Positions 50,101 through 58,147 of a DNA stretch of 64,000 nt are shown here, piece by piece (position 1 is the first letter of the stretch; every line of letters starts with the position of its first letter). A program made the translations under genes and the position numbers. The DNA is taken from assembly GCF_009755605.1 (NCBI RefSeq), contig NZ_WPNZ01000001.1, positions 62,001-126,000 of the forward strand, given 5' to 3'. This DNA comes from Streptomyces typhae (lineage in GTDB: Bacteria; Actinomycetota; Actinomycetes; Streptomycetales; Streptomycetaceae). Under the pieces are notes generated by a model. It worked only from the letters and a program-made list of their open reading frames with translations, did not search any database and was not told the origin of the DNA.

Positions 50101-51134
50101 CTCCGGGACGTCGTCAGGACCTCCACCGGCGCCGGAGCGCCGTCCGCGCGCGGAAAGTCCTCCGGGAACCGGAGGATGCCGTTCACGTCGGCACCGCGGA
50201 AGGTGTAGATCGACTGGTCCGGGTCCCCGAAGGCGACCAGGTCCCGGCCGCCGCCCGCGAGGGCACCCAGCAACCGCACCTGCGAGGGGTCCGTGTCCTG
50301 GTACTCGTCCACGTACACGGCGTCGTACTGTGCGGCGAGCGCCCGGGCGACCTCCGGCCTGCGGGCAAGGAGCACCGCGCGGTGCACCAGCTCGGCGTAG
50401 TCGAGCACCCCCTGCATGTCGAGCACGTCCAGGTACTCGGCGAGGAACGCCGCCGCCGCCCGCCAGTCGGGCCGCCCGCCGCGCCGCGCGAAGGCGTCCA
50501 GGGCGGCAGGGCCGAGCCCCAGCTCCCGGCTGCGCGCGAGCACGGCACGCACCTCGTCGGCGAAGCCCCGCGTCGTCAGGCAGGCGCGCAGCTCGTCCGG
50601 CCAGCGCACCCGCGCGAGGCCCTCGCGGGCGAGGTCGGACTGACCGGCGAGGAGTTCTCGTACCGCGACGTCCTGCTCGGGTCCCGAGAGCAGCCGCAGC
50701 GGCTCCACGAAGAGGTCGGCGTCCTGGTGGGCACGGACGAGGGCGTAGCAGAACGAGTGGAACGTGGTGGCCTGCGGGGCGTCGGCGGCACCGATGCGGT
50801 GCGCCATGCGGTCGCGCAGCCCGACCGCCGCCCTGCGGCTGAACGTGAGCACCAGGACGCGCTCGGGATCCGTCCCCTTGGCCACCCGCGCGGCCACCGA
50901 CTCCACCAGCGTGGTGGTCTTGCCGGTGCCCGGACCAGCGAGAACGAGCAGCGGACCGCCCGCGTGGTCAACCACGGCACGCTGTCGTGCGTCCAGGTGA
51001 GGGGGATCCGCGGAAACCGGCGGCGTGCGCACCAGGCGATAGGCACCCGTGGTCCCCTGTCGTACCTGGGGGTGCGACAGGTCCCGGCCGTGCCGAGTGT
51101 GCTCGGCGTGCCGGGCGGATGAAGTGGAGCTCAC
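47127..51134 (-). CDS. adnA: Helicase-nuclease subunit AdnA
   Basis: A 1335-aa helicase-nuclease. Walker A LAGPGTGKTTTLVESVA near residue 70, DEYQDTDPSQVRLL, FGDPDQSIYTFRGAD, LMTAHRSKGLEWRLVVVAG and YVAATRARERL are in the helicase; SMDRVERD ... VVDFKTGK is the RecB nuclease; CALQWFLG and CAHCAFRASC give the four cysteines of an iron-sulfur nuclease domain. An insert at about residues 535-655 (GEPGEPGE-type repeats) is unusual. It forms a heterodimer with AdnB in mycobacteria. GTG start; shorter starts are possible. Confidence 0.94.
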   Translation of the reverse strand: MSSTSSARHAEHTRHGRDLSHPQVRQGTTGAYRLVRTPPVSADPPHLDARQRAVVDHAGGPLLVLAGPGTGKTTTLVESVAARVAKGTDPERVLVLTFSRRAAVGLRDRMAHRIGAADAPQATTFHSFCYALVRAHQDADLFVEPLRLLSGPEQDVAVRELLAGQSDLAREGLARVRWPDELRACLTTRGFADEVRAVLARSRELGLGPAALDAFARRGGRPDWRAAAAFLAEYLDVLDMQGVLDYAELVHRAVLLARRPEVARALAAQYDAVYVDEYQDTDPSQVRLLGALAGGGRDLVAFGDPDQSIYTFRGADVNGILRFPEDFPRADGAPAPVEVLTTSRRSGERLLAATRLITARMPLGGLPARQVRAHRELAAVRDGGRVDVRTYPTAGAELDNIADILRRAHLEDGVPWNEMAVLVRAGTRTIPAVRRSLTAAGVPLDIDGDDIALRHEPAVTALLTALRAVARAESGPAVGAGAPSDAPGKPEASLDLDRPGDSLDGLGVRPDVSAAFPDVPGTFPDAPGEPGTPDDVSGPGGPETPGAAPGRPGEPGEPGELGEPGEPGEPGEPGAPEEAGGTRGHGKSGRPEEPEDAKELGDSEEPGERGDAEKPGEPGGSEKPGERGDARKGGEPGGSEKPGEPEKPGASSRMPVTPAWLDTETALALLTSPLAAMDTADLRRLGRALREEERAAGNHLPPPSDELLARALAEPERLAAHDPAYAKGAQRLGALMSRARKRLADGGTADQALWDLWDGTPWPRRLERAARRGGAAGRNADRDLDAVCALFATAARAEERTGGRGALNFLDEIEAQDIAADTLTRRTVRPDAVRLMTAHRSKGLEWRLVVVAGVQEGLWPDLRRRGSLLEADRIGRDGIAEPLTPGALLSEERRLFYVAATRARERLVVTAVKAAADDGDQPSRFLTELGVEPKDVAGRPRRPLSVAALVAELRATTVDPHASDVLREAAAQRLARLAALSDADGRPLVPSAHPYRWWGMFDQTASAVPLRDRDKPVVLSGSALDQLANTCALQWFLGREVKADAPATAAQGFGNVVHVLADEVASGRTPADLDVLMERLESVWDALAFDAPWKSEQEKGNARAALERFLQWHVSGAHAGRTPLASEHDFDVTLEAGSYEVRVRGSMDRVERDREGRAYVVDFKTGKQAPSAADVARHPQLAVYQLAVREGAADDVFEGVRPDVGGAELVHLRQGAAKKDGGDTLPKVQAQAPLADSKGAGGLTEEGDNGAADGDNGATEGGDNGTGNGESGTENGADGTENGEDGAGDWIGGLLATAAGKVLDERFTPATGQHCAHCAFRASCSARPEGRQVVD

Positions 51135-51302
51135 GTGGATCGCCGGTCCTGGTGGGTGTACTGGTCGAGGTGCGGCTGCGCGACAGCCGCGGAGTGAGAG
51201 TGCATGCGTGTTGTCGACGCTACGCCAGCGGGCGCCCGGGACGGGTGGCTTCCCCCGGACGGGCCCGCGGCCTGCCGCGGGGGTGCCGCATGGCGGAAGC
51301 TG

Positions 51303-51749
51303 TCAGGTGTGAGCCTCCGGAGCCACACCCGCCGCGCCCGCCCCACCCGTCGCGTCTGTCAGGCCCGCTGCGCCTGCCGCGCCCGCCGCACCTGTTGTGC
51401 CCGTCGCGCCGCCGTCCCAGCGCGCCCTGCGCATGTCGAGCCGGGGCAGGCTCCCCTCGGACGTGCGGTGCGCCTCCCGCAGCGGGGTGCCCTCCGCGCG
51501 GTACTCCGCGAGGGCCCGCAGTTCGTGGCTCGGAAGGAGCACACCGTCCGACCGCACCACGCGCCACCACGGCACCGCGCTTCCGTAGAGCGCCATCACC
51601 CGGCCGACCTGACGGGGTCCGCCTTCCTCCAGCCACTCGGCGACGTCCCCGTAGGTCATCACCCGCCCCGGAGGGATGCGCTCCGCCACGTCCAGGACCC
51701 GTTCCGCGTACTCCGGCAGCTCCGGTGCCGGTCGGCTCTCCTCGCTCAT
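51303..51749 (-). CDS. Alkyltransferase-like (ATL) DNA-binding protein
   Basis: A 148-aa protein of the MGMT family. The C-terminal domain has the DNA-recognition helix (RQVGRVMALYGSAVPWWRVV) but Trp replaces the alkyl-acceptor Cys: the site reads PWWRV, not PCHRV. Such ATL proteins bind O6-alkylguanine without repairing it and hand it to nucleotide excision repair. The C-terminal 40 residues are a Gly/Ala-rich repeat tail. It is divergent from the large membrane protein gene, 210 nt apart. Confidence 0.9.
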   Translation of the reverse strand: MSEESRPAPELPEYAERVLDVAERIPPGRVMTYGDVAEWLEEGGPRQVGRVMALYGSAVPWWRVVRSDGVLLPSHELRALAEYRAEGTPLREAHRTSEGSLPRLDMRRARWDGGATGTTGAAGAAGAAGLTDATGGAGAAGVAPEAHT

Positions 51750-51961
51750 CCGGACCATCCTGCCGCATGGCACCGACACCGCGGCCGCCTCGCGGAAGAG
51801 GGTGCGACAGGGCGGCCGACGCGGGACGAAGCGGCAAATCGTGACCGTATCGCGCCCCCGCGATGCCCCCTGATGCCCCCCGTTGTCAGCGGGGCATGCC
51901 ACCATCGTGCGGGCGGTGACTGGTGATACGAGATCAAGAAGAGGCGACGGAGCAGCAGGGC

Positions 51962-54802
51962 GTGCATTCCGACAAGACGGCAGGCACCTCTGCGGACCCC
52001 GCGCGCCCCGGCACCGATGAGCCCCCGCTGAAGCCGGACGGAGCCCACCCGGAGCCGCACGAGGACGACACCCACCCGCAGCCAAAGGCAGCCGACACCC
52101 CCCCGCAGCCGGAGGCAGACGGCGTCGCCCCGGACGACACCGCCCCCGGCGGAGCCACCCCCGCCCCCTGCGGCGCCGAGGAAGAGGAAGCGCACTCCGA
52201 ACGCGTGGAGGGCGACGAACCCCTCCTCCCCGCGCGCGTGCACCGCCCCTCCGACCTCATGCGGCTGCTCGTCGGCATCCTGGCGATCGCCGTGCTGATC
52301 GCGATCTCCGCGTTCGCGCACGGCACCACGTCGGGTCTGGAGCAGGACATCAACGCGGGCACGGGCGAACCCCCGGACCTGCTGATGAAGCTGGCGGGGC
52401 TGACCGCGAGCATCGGCGTGCTGCTCGTCCCGGTGGCGTTCGCCATCGAGCGCCTGATCAAACGGGACGGCCTGCGCATCGCCGACGGCGTGCTCGCGGC
52501 CGTCCTCGCGCACGGCGTGACGCTGGCCACCGACCTCTGGGTCGCCAAGGCCGCGCCCGGGTCCATCCAGGACGCCCTGACGCAGCCGTCCCCGGGCGAC
52601 ATCAACTCGCTCACCGACCCGGTGCACGGCTATCTCGCGCCGGTCATCGCGTACATGACCGCGGTGGGCATGTCCCGCAGACCGCGGTGGCGTGTCGTGC
52701 TGCTCGTGGTGCTGCTGCTCGAAGCGTTCACCATGCTGGTGTCGGGCAACACCACGCCGTTCTCGATCATCCTGACGGTCCTCATCGGCTGGACCGTGGC
52801 CTACGGCACGCTGTACGCCGTGGGCTCGCCGAACGTGCGGCCCACCGGCCAGACGCTGCTCGCGGGCCTGCGGCACGTGGGCTTCCGCCCGGTGAGCGCG
52901 GCCCGCGAGGACTCCGGCGAGGCGTCCGACCAGGCCACCGACCGCGGCCGCCGGTACTTCGTGACGCTGGAGGACGGGCCGCCCCTCGACGTCACGGTCA
53001 TCGACCGAGAGCAGCAGGCGCAGGGGTTCTTCTACCGCGTGTGGCGCAGGCTCACGCTGCGCGGCATCACCCAGCGCCGCAGCCTCCAGTCGCTGCGCCA
53101 GGCGCTGGAGCAGGAGGCGCTGCTCGCGTATGCGGCGATCGCCGCGGGGGCGAACGCGCCGAAGCTCATCGCCACCTCCGAGCTCGGCCCGGACGCAGTG
53201 ATCCTCGTGTACGAGCACACGGGCGGCCGCTCCCTGGACTCGCTGCCGGACACGGCCCTCACCGACGATCTGCTCCGCGACACCTGGCGACAGGTCAAGG
53301 CCCTCCAGTCGCGGCGCATCGCGCACCGCAGGCTCGCCGGTGACGCGATCCTGGTGGATCGTTCCGGCACGGTCGTCCTGACCGATCTGCGCGGCGGCGA
53401 GATCGCGGCCGGCGACCTCGTCCTGCGCATGGACATCGCCCAGCTCCTGACGGCCTTCGGCCTGCGCGTCGGTGCCGAGCGCGCCGTCGCCACCGCGGTG
53501 GACGTCCTCGGCCCCGACGCCGTCGCGGACTGTCTGCCGCTGCTCCAGCCGATCGCCCTGACCCGCTCCACGCGCGGCACGCTGCGCAAGCGGGCCCGTG
53601 AGCGCGCCGAGCGGGAGCGCGAGGCGGTCCTGGAGGCGTCCCGGAACGCGAAACTCGCGCGCGCGGAGGCGGAGGCGGAGATCGAAGGCCTCTCCGAGGA
53701 GGAGGCCGCGGCCGCGACACGCAAGGCCGACCGGGCGGAGAAGCAGGCCGAGAAGCAGGCCATAGACGAAGCTCTCGAACAGGCGCGCGAGGAGGACCTG
53801 CTCACGCAGATCCGCCACCAGGTGCTGCTCATCCGCCCCACCGCGCCCGTGGAACCGGCACAGCTGGAGCGGATCAGGCCCCGTACGCTGATCAGCTTCA
53901 TCGCCGGTGCCTTCGGCGCCTACTTCCTGCTGTCGCAGCTGACCCACGTCGACTTCGGCACCATCTTCGGAGAGGCCGAGTGGGGCTGGGTCGCCGCGGC
54001 GGTGGCGTTCTCGGCGCTGAGCTACTTCGCGGCCGCGATGAGCCTGCTCGGCTTCGTACCGGAGCGGGTGCCGTTCCTGCGGGCCGTGTCCGCGCAGGTC
54101 GCCGGTTCCTTCGTGAAGATCGTGGCGCCCGCCGCGGTGGGCGGTGTCGCGCTGAACACCCGCTTCCTCCAGCGCTCGGGTGTGCGCTCGGGGCTCGCGG
54201 TGGCGAGCGTCGGCGCCTCCCAGCTCTTCGGGCTCGGCGCGCACATCCTGCTCCTCCTGGTGTTCGGGTACGTCACGGGGACCCAGAAGACGCCGACGCT
54301 GACGCCGTCGAGGACGGTCATCGCGGGCCTCCTGACGGTCGCGGTCCTCGTCCTGGTGGTGACCGCCATCCCGTTCCTGCGGAAATTCGTCGTCACGCGC
54401 GTGCGGTCGCTGTTCGCAGGTGTCGTGCCGCGCATGCTCGACGTCCTCCAGCGGCCCCAGAAGCTGCTCACCGGCATCGGTGGCATGCTGCTCCTGACGT
54501 TCCTGTTCGTGCTCTGTCTGGACGCCTCGGTACGGGCCTTCGCGAGCGAGGAGATGGGCACGCTGAGCCTGGCCAGCGTCGCCGTGGTCTTCCTCGCGGG
54601 CAACGCGCTCGGTTCGGCGGCGCCCACGCCGGGCGGTATCGGCGCGGTGGAGGCGACGCTGACGCTCGGCCTGATCACGGTGGGCGTGCCCAAGGACGTG
54701 GCGGCGCCCGCGGTGCTCCTGTACCGGCTCCTCACGCTGTGGCTGCCGGTGCTCCCCGGCTGGCTGTTCTTCAATCACCTCACCCGTAAGGGGCTGTTGT
54801 AG
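51962..54802 (+). CDS. Kinase-like/flippase-like (UPF0104) membrane fusion protein
   Basis: A protein of about 946 aa. N-terminal 90 residues are acidic and Pro-rich; residues about 95-280 form six or so membrane helices. A cytoplasmic part (about 300-560) has kinase-like remnants (HRRLAGDAILVDRSG, VVLTDLRGGEI), similar to ABC1/RIO folds but lacking a clear HRD. A Glu/Arg/Ala coiled coil follows (about 570-640). The end is a UPF0104/LPG-synthase transmembrane domain (GSAAPTPGGIGAVEATLTLG signature). No lysyltransferase domain is seen. Start uncertain: GTG at 51923 also possible; 51962 has GGAG 9 nt upstream. Confidence 0.85.
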   Translation: MHSDKTAGTSADPARPGTDEPPLKPDGAHPEPHEDDTHPQPKAADTPPQPEADGVAPDDTAPGGATPAPCGAEEEEAHSERVEGDEPLLPARVHRPSDLMRLLVGILAIAVLIAISAFAHGTTSGLEQDINAGTGEPPDLLMKLAGLTASIGVLLVPVAFAIERLIKRDGLRIADGVLAAVLAHGVTLATDLWVAKAAPGSIQDALTQPSPGDINSLTDPVHGYLAPVIAYMTAVGMSRRPRWRVVLLVVLLLEAFTMLVSGNTTPFSIILTVLIGWTVAYGTLYAVGSPNVRPTGQTLLAGLRHVGFRPVSAAREDSGEASDQATDRGRRYFVTLEDGPPLDVTVIDREQQAQGFFYRVWRRLTLRGITQRRSLQSLRQALEQEALLAYAAIAAGANAPKLIATSELGPDAVILVYEHTGGRSLDSLPDTALTDDLLRDTWRQVKALQSRRIAHRRLAGDAILVDRSGTVVLTDLRGGEIAAGDLVLRMDIAQLLTAFGLRVGAERAVATAVDVLGPDAVADCLPLLQPIALTRSTRGTLRKRARERAEREREAVLEASRNAKLARAEAEAEIEGLSEEEAAAATRKADRAEKQAEKQAIDEALEQAREEDLLTQIRHQVLLIRPTAPVEPAQLERIRPRTLISFIAGAFGAYFLLSQLTHVDFGTIFGEAEWGWVAAAVAFSALSYFAAAMSLLGFVPERVPFLRAVSAQVAGSFVKIVAPAAVGGVALNTRFLQRSGVRSGLAVASVGASQLFGLGAHILLLLVFGYVTGTQKTPTLTPSRTVIAGLLTVAVLVLVVTAIPFLRKFVVTRVRSLFAGVVPRMLDVLQRPQKLLTGIGGMLLLTFLFVLCLDASVRAFASEEMGTLSLASVAVVFLAGNALGSAAPTPGGIGAVEATLTLGLITVGVPKDVAAPAVLLYRLLTLWLPVLPGWLFFNHLTRKGLL

Positions 54803-54837
54803 GAGCGCCTTGACGGACCCCGCCGCAGGATGGAGCC

Positions 54838-56388
54838 ATGCCCAAGCTCCCGCCGCGCGCCAAGGCCCTGACCGCCACCGCCGCCCTGCTGACCGCCGCG
54901 CTCACGGCCTGCGGGGACTCCGGCTCAGACAAGGGCGCGGGCAGGGCCCCCGCGGACCAGAAGCTCAGCTGGAAGGACTGTCCGGCGCCGTCCGCGGCGG
55001 AGGGCGGCGGCGACGCCCCCTCCCCGCTGCCCGGGGGCGCCGAGTGGCAGTGCGCCACCATGAAGGCGCCGCGCGACTGGGACGAGCCCGGGGGCGACAC
55101 CCTGGACATCGCCCTGATCCGTGCCGCCGCGCGCGACAAGGACCGGCGCATCGGCTCGCTCGTCTTCAACTTCGGCGGCCCCGGCGGCTCCGGCGTGACC
55201 TCGCTGCCCGCGTTCGGCTCGGACTACGCGAAGCTGCGCACCCGCTATGACCTGGTGAGCTTCGACCCGCGCGGGGTGGGCCGCAGCGAGGCAGTGGAGT
55301 GCGAGGACGACAAGGACCTCGACGCGTACTACCAGCAGGACGCGACGCCCGACGACGCCGCCGAGCGGACGGAGCTCATCGACAACGTCAAGAAGTTCAA
55401 CGGGGCGTGCGAGAAGAACTCCAAGAAAGTGCTTCCCCATGTGCGCACCACGGACGCGGCCCGTGACATGGACCTGATGCGGCAGGTGCTCGGCGACGAC
55501 AAGCTGCACTACTTCGGCATCTCGTACGGCACGGAACTGGGCGGCGTGTACGCCCACCTGTTCCCCGGGAAGGTGGGACGCGCGGTCTTCGACGCGGTCG
55601 TCGACCCGACGCAGACACCGGAACAGGGCTCCCTGGGGCAGGCGAAGGGGTTCCAGCTCGCGCTCGACAACTTCGCCGAGGACTGCGCCTCCAAGGAGGA
55701 GGACTGCCCTGTCGGCGACAGCGAACAGGACGTCAAGGACCGTATCGCGCGTCTCCTGAAGAACCTCGACAGCAAGCCGCTGCCCGGTCTGCCGCCGCGT
55801 GAACTGACGCAGACGGCAGCGACGAACGGCATCGCCCAGGCCCTGTACTCCCAGGACTTCTGGCCCTATCTCACCCAGGGCCTCGAAGACGCCTACGACG
55901 GCGACGGCAGGATCCTCATGGTGCTCTCCGACGCGATGAACGGACGCAACGAGGACGGCAGCTACAGCAACATCCAGGCCGCGAACGTCGCCATCAACTG
56001 CGCCGACGACAAACCGCGTTACACGCCCGACGACGTCGAGGCGAAGCTGCCCGAGTTCCGCGAGGCCTCTCCCCTCTTCGGCGACTACCTCGCGTGGGGC
56101 ATGGTCAACTGCACCGACTGGGCGGTCGACGGCGCCGCCGACCGCCCCGACGTGAGCGCGCGGGGGGCGGCCCCCGTCCTCGTCATCGGCAACACCGGCG
56201 ACCCGGCCACGCCCTACGAGGGCGCGCGCAAGATGGTCGACGCCCTCGGCAAGGGCGTCGGCGTCGAGCTGACCTACAAGGGCCAGGGGCACGGGGCGTA
56301 CGACAGCAAGAACTCCTGCGTACGAGGGGCCGTGGACGGCTATCTGCTGGAGGGCAGGGTGCCGAAGAAGGGCACCGTCTGTGCCTGA
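54838..56388 (+). CDS. Secreted tripeptidyl-aminopeptidase-type alpha/beta hydrolase (lipoprotein)
   Basis: A 516-aa exported protein. Lipoprotein signal (LLTAALTAC lipobox), then an alpha/beta-hydrolase: FNFGGPGGSGVTSLPAFG (oxyanion region), SFDPRGVGRSEAVEC, nucleophile in YFGISYGTELGGVYAHL, Asp in LVIGNTGDPATPYEGA and His in GQGHGAY. This matches the Tap/SlpD/SlpE family of mycelium-associated Streptomyces aminopeptidases, including the Cys pair near the C-terminus. ATG start 35 nt after the upstream stop. Confidence 0.93.
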   Translation: MPKLPPRAKALTATAALLTAALTACGDSGSDKGAGRAPADQKLSWKDCPAPSAAEGGGDAPSPLPGGAEWQCATMKAPRDWDEPGGDTLDIALIRAAARDKDRRIGSLVFNFGGPGGSGVTSLPAFGSDYAKLRTRYDLVSFDPRGVGRSEAVECEDDKDLDAYYQQDATPDDAAERTELIDNVKKFNGACEKNSKKVLPHVRTTDAARDMDLMRQVLGDDKLHYFGISYGTELGGVYAHLFPGKVGRAVFDAVVDPTQTPEQGSLGQAKGFQLALDNFAEDCASKEEDCPVGDSEQDVKDRIARLLKNLDSKPLPGLPPRELTQTAATNGIAQALYSQDFWPYLTQGLEDAYDGDGRILMVLSDAMNGRNEDGSYSNIQAANVAINCADDKPRYTPDDVEAKLPEFREASPLFGDYLAWGMVNCTDWAVDGAADRPDVSARGAAPVLVIGNTGDPATPYEGARKMVDALGKGVGVELTYKGQGHGAYDSKNSCVRGAVDGYLLEGRVPKKGTVCA

Positions 56389-56476
56389 GCGGGTTCGCCC
56401 CGCGCTCCGCCCGCCCGGAGCGATGTCAGTGGCCGTGCCTACTATGGGCTGACTGTCTTCCGAGGGGGGAAGCGTC

Positions 56477-58045
56477 ATGCCGCGTTTCGTACGGTCAGCC
56501 GCTCTGGCCGCCGCAGGGGTCATGGTGGCCGGGCTCGCCGTCGGGTGCGGAGGTTCGTCGGACGACGGCGAGGACGACGCGAAACGGCCGGGGGGCTCGG
56601 GGGCCGATCCGGCGCCGCGCCCCGACCCCTCCTCCTCACTGCCCGCCTCCCTCACGACGCAGAAGCTCGACTGGGGGGACTGCGAGGCCTCGGGCGGCGA
56701 GGCGGCGCCGGGCGACGAGTGGCAGTGCACGACGATCGAGGTCCCGCTCGACTACGCGAAGCCCGACGGCGAGACGATCGGCATCGCGCTGATCCGCGCC
56801 AGGTCCACGGGCAAGGGCGACCGCATCGGCTCGCTCCTGTTCAACTTCGGCGGCCCCGGCGGCTCCGGCGTCTCCATGCTGCCGTCCTTCGGCGACCAGT
56901 ACGCCAAGCTGCGCGAGCGGTACGACCTGGTGAGTTTCGACCCGCGCGGAGTCGCCGCCAGCGAGGGCGTGCGCTGCCGCAGCGACAAGCAGACCCAGGC
57001 GGCGGAGAACACCGACCCCACCCCGGACACCCCGGCCGAGGAACGGGCCTATCTCAAGGACGCCGAGGACTTCGGAGCCGGCTGCGCCAAGGCCGCCAAG
57101 AAGCTGCTGCCGCACGTCTCGACGGCCGAGGCGGCGCGCGACATGGACGTGATGCGGCAGGTGCTCGGCGACGACAAGCTGCACTACTTCGGCATCTCGT
57201 ACGGCACCGAGCTCGGCGGGACGTACGCCCACTTGTTCCCCGAGAAGACCGGCCGCCTCACGCTCGACGCCGTGGTGGACCCGACGTCGGGCGCCGTGGG
57301 CCACGCCGAGAACCAGGCCCGGGGCTTCCAGCGCGCCCTGGACAACTACCTGAAGGCCAACGGCCAGGAGCCGAAGGCGGGCACGAAGAAGATCGTCGAC
57401 CTGCTGCGCCGCATCGACGCCGAGCCGCTGCGCACGGACACGCCGGGGCGCAAGCTGAGCGAGGCCCTGGCGACGACCGGCATCACGGTCACGCTGTACA
57501 GCAAGGAGACCTGGCCCGCGCTGACCGACGCCCTGGCGGAGGCCGAGAAGGGCAACGGCACGGCCCTGCTCCAGCTCGCCGACGCCTACAACGAACGCGA
57601 CGCGTCCGGGCGTTACAGCACCCAGAGCCACTCGCAGCGCGCGATCGCCTGCCGCGACACCAAGGAGCGGCCGACGCCCGCGCAGGCCAAGGCGCGGCTC
57701 GACCGGTTCCGTGAGATATCGCCGGTGTTCGGCGTGTTCATGGGCTGGGACACCGCGGGCTGGTGCCACAAGTGGCCGGTCGAGGGCCTCACGGACACCC
57801 CGGAGGTGAGCGCCCCCGGCGCCGACCCGGTCCTCGTCGTCGGCAACACCGGCGACCCGGCCACGCCCTACGAGGGCGCGCGCAGGATGGCGGACGAGCT
57901 GGGCAAGGGCGTCGGCGTGCACCTGACCTGGAAGGGCGAGGGCCACGGGGCGTACGGCAACGGCAGCACGTGCGTCGACGACACGGTGAACGGCTACCTC
58001 CTGGACGGCAAGGTCCCCGAGGACGACAAGGTCTGCGAGTCCTGA
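56477..58045 (+). CDS. Second paralogous tripeptidyl-aminopeptidase-type hydrolase
   Basis: A 522-aa lipoprotein (VMVAGLAVGC lipobox) paralogous to the gene before it: FGGPGGSGVSMLPSFGDQYA, SFDPRGVAASEGVRC, YFGISYGTELGGTYAHLFP, LVVGNTGDPATPYEGARRM and GEGHGAY. The linker after the lipobox is Asp/Pro-rich. The two copies share long runs but differ at both ends, so this is a tandem duplication that has diverged. It probably acts on peptides at the outer surface. GAGGGGGG site before the ATG. Confidence 0.92.
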   Translation: MPRFVRSAALAAAGVMVAGLAVGCGGSSDDGEDDAKRPGGSGADPAPRPDPSSSLPASLTTQKLDWGDCEASGGEAAPGDEWQCTTIEVPLDYAKPDGETIGIALIRARSTGKGDRIGSLLFNFGGPGGSGVSMLPSFGDQYAKLRERYDLVSFDPRGVAASEGVRCRSDKQTQAAENTDPTPDTPAEERAYLKDAEDFGAGCAKAAKKLLPHVSTAEAARDMDVMRQVLGDDKLHYFGISYGTELGGTYAHLFPEKTGRLTLDAVVDPTSGAVGHAENQARGFQRALDNYLKANGQEPKAGTKKIVDLLRRIDAEPLRTDTPGRKLSEALATTGITVTLYSKETWPALTDALAEAEKGNGTALLQLADAYNERDASGRYSTQSHSQRAIACRDTKERPTPAQAKARLDRFREISPVFGVFMGWDTAGWCHKWPVEGLTDTPEVSAPGADPVLVVGNTGDPATPYEGARRMADELGKGVGVHLTWKGEGHGAYGNGSTCVDDTVNGYLLDGKVPEDDKVCES

Positions 58046-58091
58046 GCGCCGGGGCCCGGAGCCCGGCCGTCGCTGGGCCCGGACAGCCGAA

Positions 58092-58121
58092 GGCCCCGCC
58101 CACCGGAAGGTGAGCGGGGCC
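58092..58121. terminator. Bidirectional terminator between tap2 and moeZ
   Basis: GGCCCCGC and GCGGGGCC plus CACC/GGTG pair with one mismatch (arms 58092-58104 and 58109-58121, GGAA loop). It ends both convergent genes. Confidence 0.7.
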
Positions 58122-58147
58122 GAGGGAAGCCCGGTGGAGCGTTCGCC

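Noticed and set aside
47076..51122. 1348-codon plus-strand frame over adnA
   Set aside because: Shadow of adnA; low complexity with no motif.
51746..54778. 1010-codon minus-strand frame over the flippase-like gene
   Set aside because: Shadow frame; composition of His/Arg/Asp-rich antisense reading.
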